DNA of 26,243 bases from Mycocentrospora acerina (taxonomy: Eukaryota; Ascomycota; Dothideomycetes; Pleosporales). The stretch is from positions 1 to 26,243 of the forward strand of contig JAKUHH010000019.1 of the NCBI GenBank assembly GCA_022701365.1, written 5' to 3'. How positions within the stretch are numbered: the first letter of the stretch is position 1; every line of letters starts with the position of its first letter. The notes under the pieces were generated by a model. It had not been told where the DNA came from and searched no databases. It worked only from the letters and a program-made list of their open reading frames with translations. Position numbers and translations under genes: made by a program. This document shows, piece by piece, positions 10,118 through 17,942 of this stretch.

Positions 10118-12240
10118 AGAGGAACTACACAGAGTAGACAGGTAGCTACACTAGGCTCCTCTCTCTAAAATAAATACTAGAACTAGGTAATTCTAGAAAG
10201 AGCAGGTTAATAAACAAAGACTATAATAAGCATACTAGCAGTCCCTAAGATAAGCATTTAACTAGAGGATTAGACATACTAAAGACTTAAAGAAACCTCT
10301 TAATTATAAATAAGCAACTTAGCTCTTAACTTGCTACTTAATCTAGAGCTACTGTTCTTAAAGTAATAGACAAAGTAAAAGAACCTACTAAGAGAAAATA
10401 TACTAAGAGGCAGCCTAAGCTACCTATAAGATTAAGCAAGAGAATAAAAGGAGAAGCCTTAGACACTCCTACACTTAGAGGTAAATAAAGATAAAGAATA
10501 TATGCCTTGCTCTACTAAGAGCACTCTAATAATGCTGTATATATATACTTCTTATATATTACACTATTAGAAATAAAGAGTAAAGAAATAATTACTATTT
10601 ACTTAGTAGTATAAGCTGCCTTGCTTAATAAATAAACACTACCTAATAAATAATACTAAAGCAAATTGCTAAAAAAACCTACTAAATAGAAGAACTTTAT
10701 ATCTTATCTATATACTGCTCTCTTTAAATAAGTAGTAGATAAAAAAGTTAGTACCTTGCTCTTAAAAGGCATATAAGAAGAAGTTAAGTATATAACTTTA
10801 ATAGACAAACTACTACTACTTAAATAAGTATTTACTTATAAAGTAGATAAAGATAGCTACTTTATAAAATATAAGGCTAGGCTAGTAGTAAAAAGAGATC
10901 TATAAGAGAAGGACTCCCTTTAATCTACTTATACTGTAATATTAGCTACTTAATTATTTAGTCTTGCTATAGCTATAGCAGCAGAGTTTAGTCTAGAGAT
11001 ACTACAGTATAATGTTATAAGTGCATTTCTTAATGCAAATATAAATATTAATTATTCTGTTTTTTATAACTTGCTAGATAGCTATAAGAAACTAGATAAA
11101 TATATATTACTTAAATAAGCACTTTATAGGTTAAGAGACTCTCTATTACTTTAGTATAATAAGCTCTTAAATAAACTAACCTAGCTTAAGCTACTACTCT
11201 TAAAAGAAGAACTATGCTTATTCTTTAATATAGAAAAGAGTATCTTACTACTATTTTATATAGATAATATACTACTAATCTTTAGGCAAAGCTATGCATA
11301 ATAAGCCTATAAGCTCTTAGACTATATTAAAGAAGCTTATAAGCTTAAAGAAAAAAGTCTAGTCTAGTAGTTCTTAAGAATAAAAGTAATAAGAGATAGA
11401 GTAGCTTAAACAATTACTCTAGTCTATAATATATATATTAAGAAAATAGCAAATAAATTTAACCTAGCAAATACTAGAAGCTTCTTAGATACTCCTTTTT
11501 TAGTAAAAGAGCTTATTAAACACATAAGGGAAGCTTTTAAGAAAGAGATAAAAGACTATTATAAAAAAGTAGGATTAGTCTTATATACTACTATTATGCT
11601 CTATCTAGATAAAGCCTTTGCTATTTCTTAACTATTATAGTTTCTTACTAACCCTAGCAATAAACACCTAGAAATAATAAATAGAGTAATTATCTATTTA
11701 TATTAATTACAGCACCTATCTATTGTATATAGTAATAATAAAAGAGCAGAACTCTCTATTTATAGAGATGCATTATTTGCAGATAATGTTAAAATAAGAA
11801 GATTATCTTCTAAATACATTATTATGCTCTTTAGAAGGGCAATAATGTAGAAAGCAGCTTAATAACCTACTATTACTACCTTAATAACAGAAGCAGAGTT
11901 GCTTGCCTTAGAGCATATAGTAAAAGAAACAATAGCTCTATAAAGATTCTTTAGAGAATTAACTCTTAAGCTAATAAATAGAGTATAAGCTATCTTCTGT
12001 AACAATTAATAAATAATAAGACTAGTAGTAGAAGAGAATAAGAAAATAACAACTAAGCTGCACTATATAGACATATAAAACATGTAGCTATGCTAAGAGC
12101 ATGCAAAAAGATCTTTTAATATTATCTATTTACTAATAAAAGAGATGCTAGCAGATAAACTTATTAATTACTTATTAAAATAAAAGCTTATAAGCTTTAT
12201 TAAGCTTTTTAACTTTTAAAATATTATAAGTATAAGATAA
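10117..12240 (+). pseudogene. Copia polyprotein, second part (RT and RNase H)
   Basis: This continues the 5017 frame once the LINE and one duplication copy are taken out. After a basic linker (about 10370-10480) the RT starts near 10780 with KYKARLVVKRDL and AEFSLEILQYNVISAFLNAN. Then come ALYRLRDS and the catalytic box FYIDNILL at about 11254, where Copia usually has YVDD, so the second Asp is now Asn. RNase H is at about 11610-12100 with TEAELLALEH. The C-terminal end is approximate, because stops after 12180 may be either the true one or mutated Gln codons. No net insertion or deletion was found across the RT, which is notable next to the density of point stops. Confidence 0.88.
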
Positions 12241-12355
12241 TAGAGTAAGGTAGTTAAGACTTAAATTATAAGTTAAATTAGGGAGAATAACTCTTTCCTT
12301 TAAGTAGATCTTAAGCAAAGAGATTAATAAGCTTATAAACAAGCTCATTAGCCTG

Positions 12356-13119
12356 TTAGATGTAAGCTAGGCAACTACTATTACTACTACTACTACTACC
12401 CTGCTCCTCCTCTATCTCCTCCTCTTCTACTACCTGCTCCTTCTCCTCCTTATCTACTACTAGCTCCTCCTCTGCTACTATACCCCTTAACTTCTAGAAG
12501 AACTTATCCTTCGACTTACTACTACTACTACTACCTTGCTTCTTACTAACACTACTGTTAACTTCTTACTTTACTAATACCTCTCTTACTTTACTCTCTT
12601 TAAATATATCTAATACTATATAAATAGTAAAATAAAGGTAGTAAAGCTTAGTAAGCCTTACTCTTTTCTTAAAGGTAGTAATAAAACACTATAAGAAAGG
12701 CATAACATAAGCAGGACTATAATAATATATAAGCTTAAATATTACAGAATATATAAAATTACTTATATAAGCTTACACTTATAGCTAGTGCTATAATATT
12801 AGCAGTAAGCACCTACTAAAGAATTATAGCACTTACTAAGTAAGTATCTTACTAAACTACTCTATAAGCAGGTAAAATAAGCTATAGAATAATAAGCACT
12901 GCACTCGCTATAGTAACTAAGTATAGCAAGAGTAGTAAGCTCTGTAAGAGTAGGAGTAAGAGGAGGTATAGCATAGGGTGTAGAGGTAAGGGCGTTAGTA
13001 GGCACCTCTAAAGGCAAGGACAAGGACATAGGAGCAGAAGGGCAGGTTAACCTAGTGCGCAAGCTGCTGCTATAAGTAGGCTTTACTTAAAGCAAGCCTT
13101 TACTCTTATAGAAAAGCAT
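12356..13119 (-). pseudogene. antisense frame of Copia: Cys-containing N part, acidic/Ser-rich C part
   Basis: On the strand opposite to Copia pol, a frame can be followed from an ATG at 13119 to a TAA at 12356-12358. The first part (to about 12800) is Ser/Thr/Pro-rich and then has spaced Cys residues (ECSAYYSIAYFTC, LLSKCYNSLVG). The second part reads FITTFKKRVRLTKLYYL, a Ser-rich basic stretch (SSSSSKSKDKFF), then a strongly acidic block (AEEELVVDKEEKEQVVEEEE) and ends SSSSSNSSCLAYI. The two parts are in different frames, so there is an intron or a frameshift near 12750-12850. Stops inside are TAA or TAG. It lies tail-to-tail with pol and ends about 100-150 bp from pol's end. I do not recognise the family; DNA- or RNA-binding is only a guess from composition. 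Confidence 0.5.
12368..12486 (+). repeat. pyrimidine-rich CTA/CTC/CCT low-complexity tract
   Basis: Runs of TAC/CTA and CTCCT units, with C mainly before T or C. On the - strand they encode the acidic and Ser-rich end of the antisense frame (GAG, GTA and AGT codons). Confidence 0.8.
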
Positions 13120-13129
13120 AGTAGTAAAG

Positions 13130-13542
13130 GTGCTGCGCATTAACATATAAGTAGTAAGGCAGGCAGAAGCGCAGCTAGAGGCAGGCACAGCTTAAGCTTA
13201 AGCAGATTTCTTATTCTTAGACTGTATACACAAAAATTAGCCTTAAAAATAATATATAAGTAGGCAATAATAATAATATATAATAGCTATAGTTTATATT
13301 AATAATAAGAAAGGTTTATAGCTAAGTAAAGCTTAATGTAATTATATAAGCAGCCTACTTAGTACCTATGTAATTTATAAATAAGTAAGATTAAAATAAA
13401 AGAGTGTTTTATAAGCTATACACATAACAAGACTTATACCTAAGCTGCATATAACTTATATTCTTAACAAAATACACTATAAAATAGCACACTAAGCTTA
13501 TTAAACTTAAGTATAAGTAATAACTAATTTTAGCATTTACCT
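13130..13542. other. Copia 3' internal region, no clear gene
   Basis: AT-rich DNA between the start of the antisense frame and the 3' LTR. It may hold the promoter or 5' end of that frame, since the part at 13130-13200 is relatively GC-rich, but no motif supports a call. Confidence 0.4.
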
Positions 13543-13550
13543 AAGAGGTG
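13543..13550 (+). promoter_or_regulatory. Copia polypurine tract
   Basis: The bases aagaggtg lie directly against the 3' LTR. This is where an LTR element needs a purine tract to prime plus-strand DNA; the single T is probably a mutation. Confidence 0.55.
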
Positions 13551-13866
13551 TGTTATAAAATAGAGCTCTGCTTATAAGCTTTACTTATAAGTCTTGCTTA
13601 CTAGCTATATAAGTAAGCTATACTTATGTAGCCTATTATAAAGAACTAAGTACTAAGCTAGCAGAAAGGTAATTATTACTTAGCTGCTTTACATAATAAT
13701 ATTTATACTATACTTGCTTTATTAAATTAAGTATACTTAGTAATAATAACTACTAAGCTCTTTATTGCATTGTATATAATAGAGATAAGATACTTAAATA
13801 GACAAGCTAGTAGTCTATACAATAGATTACCTTAATACTATTATTCTAGCTCCTATTTCTACAACA
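13551..13866 (+). repeat. Copia 3' LTR (316 bp)
   Basis: Starts TGTTAT and ends CTACAACA. Its first two thirds are more mutated than the 5' LTR (for example TGTTATAAAATAG here against TGTCACAAAACAG), while its last ~95 bp are less mutated. Confidence 0.92.
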
Positions 13867-14095
13867 CTTTTTTTATAGTATAAGTTCTTATATTATCTAA
13901 ATTTATCTTTTTTTATATTTAACTCTTATTTATATCTTAATATAAGGTAATCTTTAATAAAAATTTTTATATTTTACTTTAAGAAATCTTTTTTTTATTA
14001 TTACTTTAATAATTATTTCTTTTACTTTAAGATAAGTTCTTATAATAGAGGCTTCTCTTTCTAAAATCTTAATCTCTGTAGTAGTTAGGCTTAAT
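13867..14095. other. unassigned AT-rich stretch right of Copia
   Basis: T-rich DNA without a readable frame. It does not match the Gypsy-1 sequence expected to follow position 4647 (compare the unoccupied site at 16155 on the opposite strand). It may be the far end or LTR of the - strand Gypsy-1 copy, or unrelated flank. Confidence 0.35.
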
Positions 14096-14374
14096 ATGTT
14101 TTATATATATCTTTTGTTAAGCCTTTTTAGTAGTGTTTTGCTAATAAGTATTAGTAAAACTACAACTACAACTACAACTACAACTACAACTGCAGCTGCA
14201 GCAGCAGCAACAGCAACAACAACACTAGCAGCACCAGCACCAGCAGCACCAGCACTAGCACCAGCACCCGCCCCTGCACCCGCACCCACGACTACACCTA
14301 CACCTATACCTACACTTACCCTTATCCCTATGCTAATCCCCCTCCCTTTTAGTGCCCTTTTAGTAGCCTTCTAG
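14096..14374 (+). other. open frame of Thr/Ala/Pro repeats (92 codons), gene status doubtful
   Basis: An ATG-started frame with a hydrophobic start (about residues 1-20), then poly-Thr, poly-Ala, Ala-Pro and Thr-Pro repeats. Most of it is simple-sequence DNA (ACA, GCA, CCAGCA and CCTACA units), so the open frame could be chance. It lies on the same strand as the coiled-coil frame at 14563-15045, antisense to Gypsy-1, in a different phase. It could be the N-terminal part of that protein if an intron or frameshift separates them. Its C-rich, CpA-rich composition is unlike everything around it. Confidence 0.35.
14157..14345 (+). repeat. C-rich simple-sequence island
   Basis: Successive short repeats: ACTACA units, GCAGCA/ACA units, GCACCA units, CCCGCA units, then CCTACA/CCTATA units. 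Dozens of CpA and several CpG sites survive here, although the flanks have nearly none. Confidence 0.9.
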
Positions 14375-14402
14375 GTTATCTGCATATAGTGCGTGTAGGC
14401 TG

Positions 14403-14416
14403 TTACCTGCAGGTAA
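14403..14416. repeat. 14-bp perfect palindrome
   Basis: ttacctgcaggtaa is its own reverse complement and contains a CTGCAG core. No function can be assigned. Confidence 0.5.
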
Positions 14417-14562
14417 TTAGTTAGGTTTATATTTTATTTAGTAAAGTTAAAAAAATATACCTCTTATATAAAGTAAAATAAGAAGTGTAATTTAGTATAT
14501 AACTATATTTCTTCTTATAGTCTTTAGCACTAATTTTAAAATAATTGCTATAATATATTTAA

Positions 14563-15045
14563 CTTAAGTTTAAGTCTTTTTAGTATGCTTTAAACTTATA
14601 TAGTAACTTTATTTATAGCAGTATTAATAATAAAAAAAAGACAGAAATAGTTTAAGAGCTTGCTATTAAGGCAGCTTATAAGCTAGTAATATATATATAG
14701 GTAGCTAACTCTTAAGTTACTAGCATAACTATAGTAGAAGTTATACTTATATATTATTAGTTAATAAAAAAAGAGGTTTAGTCTTTACAGGCAAAGTTAT
14801 AAGAGATTTAGAGAGTAGTAGTAGGCATAAAAGCTATAATAGAGAGGATAAGAGAGAAGATAAAAGAAATAGCAGCAAAGATAGTAGAGATAGCAGCAGT
14901 ATTAGTAAAGAGGGGTAAAGGTAGTAGTAGTAAAGTAGCTGTTAAGGAGAAGGTTAGTAGTAGAGGTAGTAATAATATAGTAAGGTCTCTAGGCAAGAGT
15001 AAGCTTATAAAGTTTAGTAAGAATGTAGTAATAAGTAGTGCCTAA
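14563..15045 (+). pseudogene. antisense coiled-coil frame of Gypsy-1
   Basis: A frame on the strand opposite to the Gypsy-1 pol of this copy. It is interrupted only by TAA and TAG until 14811, then open for 77 codons to a TAA at 15043-15045. Readable segments include ELAIKAAYKLVIYI, LIKKEV and SLQAKL, then a long amphipathic stretch (GIKAIIERIREKIKEIAAKI) suggesting a coiled coil. A basic, Ser-rich end follows (KRGKGSSSKVAVKEKVSSRG, SLGKSKLIKFSKN). It ends close to the pol stop at about 15080, so the two are tail-to-tail. I do not recognise the product. It could also be a low-complexity shadow, because purine-rich DNA gives such peptides, and the limits are uncertain. Confidence 0.45.
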
Positions 15046-15079
15046 ACTATATCTAAGTTAGGTCTATTAGCTTATATAT

Positions 15080-16841
15080 ACTATATATTTATAAATAAGA
15101 ATTATAATATTTAATATAATTATCTTCTTTATCTTTTTAAGTTTATATCTAGCTATTAATCCTCTATAGTAGGCTAGCCTTATTTAGATACTTTTTATAA
15201 AAAACCTTTTATATATAGAGAGATCTTATAAAGTTTAAAGCTTTATACAAAATATAGTTTAAGTTATATCTAACTTAGCTAACTTAATATTTTAAAGTAG
15301 TTTAGTAAACTTTACTAAGAAGTATCTCTTCTACTTTTTATTTATTTATACTGTAGATTAGGTATTTAGTAAGTTTAAGTACTTTTTATTTTAGTAAAAT
15401 ATCTTAAGAGTCTTTATATAAGATATTAAGTGTAAAGATATTATATATCTATAAGCCTAAGAGTAACTTTAACTAATATTAGTGCTTAATTTATTTAAGT
15501 ACTTTAAAAGGACTTTCTTATTTTATAGATAGCTTTTAGCTAAGTCTTAAGTTAGTTAAGTTCTTAGTAGATAAGTATACTATATCTCTTACTTACTAAT
15601 CTACTAGTTGTTAGTGCCTATTAACTATAGCTTATATTTAAGCTTAAGCCTTTTTTATATTATCTTTAGCCTATTACTAGGTGTTATATATATAGGTTAT
15701 TAATATAAAGGTGTTATAGTAGTTAATTTTATTTAATTATTTAGTAGAGAGTATTAAGCTCTCTTAGTTCTAACTTTATCTAAGTTTACTTCTAAAGAAG
15801 AGCTAATATTAAGCTATCTTAATAGTGCTGTAAAGGAGAGTTATCTAAGTATAGTTCATTAAAAGTAAGAAGTTACTCTAGTTATCTTAGTAAAAATATA
15901 TAAAAGGTTGTAATCTTTAATAAATATACTTATTTATAATTTCTATTTAGCTGTCTCTCTCTTTATAATAAGCATTAAAGAGCTTAACTTTTACACTTAT
16001 AATCTAATAGAACTCTAACTAAAAACTAAAAATAAATTAGAGACTGCAGTCTAATATAATTATATCTAAAGTATATCTAAAATAGTATACTTATTAGATA
16101 AATAGGTTTACTATGCCTTTAGCATTAATTATCTTATAATATAAGATAGCAATAGCTTATTTAGAGAGTTAATTAATAATTACTATAATTTAGTTATACT
16201 TAGCTTAATCTTTTAAAAAATTCTTTAAAATTAATATATAAGTGCTATATTAGTCTTTTAGAGATAAGTAATAGGTAGAAGTATCTAGAAAAACAGGACT
16301 ATCTTAGATATCTTCTATAACAAGAGATATAGTTTTATATATACTATTAATAGCTAGCTTCTATGCCTTTCTAATAGTACTATTAAGCTAGTAACTAATA
16401 AGTCTTCTTAGAGCTAAAGTGCACTATAAAGATTTAATTAGATACTTTATAAATAAGCTAGGTATATAGAAAAGAATCTCTAAGTAAGTAAAGTTAATCT
16501 TAGTAGAGTAAAAGTCTATTACTAATCTAATAGTTATTTAGTAGTTTTATTTTTTATTCTTTAAAGGCTAACTAGTTTTTTTAAAGAACTATATTTATTA
16601 GTTCTTAATATTTAAAAGCTATAAGAGTTATATTAAAGTATAAAGTATTAATAGATATTATCTATTAAATTTAAGTTTAGAGGTAGGTATAGGCTAGATT
16701 AGTATTAATTTAGCTATAAAGATAATAAAGTTTAAGTAAAACTCTTAATTAATTATTTTCTTAGGCTAGCTTTAACTAGCTTAGGTCCTGTTCTTATTAG
16801 CTAAGGATATTAGCCTTCTTATTATTCTTACTTAAGGTATA
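15080..16841 (-). pseudogene. pol: Gypsy-1 copy B/C integrase and chromodomain remnant
   Basis: Read on the - strand: the zinc-binding and early core region (to about 16160) matches copy A. The core then continues with INAKGIVNLFI (usual DAKGMAxLF), LDIIILDCSL-F (usual DTIVSDRGPQF) and EIINKYIY-RLQPF (usual EIxNQxLxQxLRPF). A chromodomain lies at about 15190-15340: KVEEILLSKVY, LKY-VS-VRYNLN and KALNFIRS, followed by a short tail. Integrase inserts the element DNA, and the chromodomain would direct insertion to marked chromatin. Stops are frequent, so the gene is dead. The chromodomain places Gypsy-1 among the chromoviruses. Confidence 0.82.
16837..16841. repeat. Gypsy-2 target-site duplication, left copy
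   Basis: gtata here and at 23337-23341, immediately outside the two 489-bp LTRs. A 5-bp duplication is usual for Ty3/Gypsy. Confidence 0.95.
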
Positions 16842-17330
16842 TGTTAAGATCCTGTCCTGTACTTGATCTTAGTGGTCAATGACCTTCTGATACTAGTACT
16901 AAAGTAGAACAGGTTTTAAGGTTAGTTCTTAGGGATAGAGTAGGTTTAGAGAAACAAGGTTAGTTTAATGCATGTATTAATAATATACTGTAATTAAGGG
17001 TAAGAAGCAATAAGTAGATTAATTAATAAGGTTAAACACATTACTATAAGGGTAGTGTTCCTATTGTTTATATATATAATAGAGGAGTCTTATAAGTCTT
17101 CTGTAAATTATAGTAATTAGTTAAAATAGCTTATAATATATAAAGTTAAGCTTCTAGCTTATAATGCTAGAAGTTAAGCTTACTTATTATGTGTCCTAGC
17201 TTACTCTGCTAAGAGTTAAGCTAGTTACATAACTACTCCTTACTAAAGGGCTTAGCCTATACAATCTTTTAGTTAAGGGGTTTATACCTTTCTAGTTCTA
17301 GCCTAGGAGTTATAGAATCTAATTATAACA
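16842..17330 (-). repeat. Gypsy-2 3' LTR (489 bp)
   Basis: Lies downstream of pol in the element's orientation. Differences from 22848-23336 are transitions apart from one A/T change. Positions up to 17066 keep C and G where the partner has T and A; from 17075 onward the reverse holds. Confidence 0.95.
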
Positions 17331-17333
17331 TTA

Positions 17334-17345
17334 TCCTCCCTCTCT
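17334..17345 (-). promoter_or_regulatory. Gypsy-2 polypurine tract
   Basis: The - strand reads agagagggagga three bases before the 3' LTR, the expected primer site for plus-strand DNA synthesis. Confidence 0.8.
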
Positions 17346-17454
17346 AAATAATTTATCCTTAAATTATGTAGTTATTAGTTATTAGCGTTTATAAGCAGAT
17401 CCCCTGCGTATATTATCTGTCTGTAGTACTATTATATTTTTATCTACCTAAAAA

Positions 17455-17942
17455 TGTCTTTGCCTTAGCCTTAAAACTTGTTGTAATAGCAGTATTACTC
17501 TATTTTCTTGTAATTATTATTTCTATTAGGGAATTAATTGTTATGTTATAACTTTGCCTAAGGGTAAATGTCTAAAGTGTGCTAAGTATATTTATGTTAG
17601 CTGTTTTTACGTTAATATGTCTTAAGAATTGCTAGATAGGACGCGCAATAAATATAAAAAGAAAGTAGAAGCAGATAAAAAGTTGTTGTCTAAAGTTGTT
17701 CTCTATTTAATAAGAAATAAGAAGATTTTAAAGCAGGCAGAAGAGAGAGTAAAGAAGAAGGCTCTTTGTTTAGTGTTAGAGTTAAGAGAGTTAGAGGAGA
17801 TAGAGGCTAAGGTAGCAGGTGATGTTAACTGTCCTGCTGCTAATGCCTTAGTTAGGTATTCTCCTATAATATAGACAACTCTTAATCTCTCAAATGCTGC
17901 AGCTTCTGTTAGTACTAAGCAAAGAGTAACTAGCAGTTTATA
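17455..17942 (+). pseudogene. antisense frame of Gypsy-2: Cys-rich start, coiled-coil body
   Basis: On the + strand, opposite to pol, one phase runs from 17455 to a TAA at 17940-17942. It has only three stops inside (about 17515, 17622 and 17872), each explicable as a mutated Gln or Trp codon. About ten Cys are spread over the first ~55 codons (CLCLSLKTCC, CNYY, NCYV, GKCLKCAKYIYVSC), suggesting a metal-binding domain. The body (17629-17871, fully open) is basic and heptad-like: RNKYKKKVEADKKLLSKVV, KILKQAEERVKKKAL, LELRELEEIEAKVAG. It overlaps the end of pol tail-to-tail, by 11 bp if the 17872 TAG is real or by about 80 bp if not. The start is not clear. I do not recognise the family; a DNA-binding accessory protein is an inference from composition. 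Confidence 0.55.

Larger units (their letters stand above)
4648..13866 (+). mobile_element. complete Ty1/Copia retrotransposon, with a LINE inserted in it
   Basis: Two direct repeats of exactly 316 bp start with TG and end with the positions equivalent to CA. Between them is one long polyprotein frame in Copia order: gag, protease, integrase, RT, RNase H. A purine-rich tract lies next to the 3' LTR. A Tad1-like LINE occupies 7868-10105; removing it and one copy of its target-site duplication rejoins the Copia frame exactly. The flanking five bases do not match (taagc before, ctttt after), although LTR elements normally make a 5-bp duplication, and the DNA to the right is not the expected continuation of Gypsy-1. 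Mutation load is lower than in Gypsy-1. Confidence 0.92.
14563..16841 (-). mobile_element. Gypsy-1 copy B/C, distal (3') segment
   Basis: Second Gypsy-1 copy, on the - strand. It is the continuation of 23337-26243, from which it is separated by the Gypsy-2 insertion: the reverse complement of 23337 onward joins 16841 onward exactly as 3950-3980 runs in copy A. It supplies the part of the element that copy A lacks, namely the rest of the integrase core and a chromodomain. No 3' LTR was recognised, so the lower limit is uncertain. Confidence 0.85.

Noticed and set aside
14101..14289. - strand Gly/Ala/Val-rich frame
   Set aside because: Complement of the simple-sequence island; composition alone keeps it open.
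14808..14996. - strand Leu/Ser/Thr-rich frame
   Set aside because: Complement of the purine-rich coiled-coil frame on the + strand; no family features.
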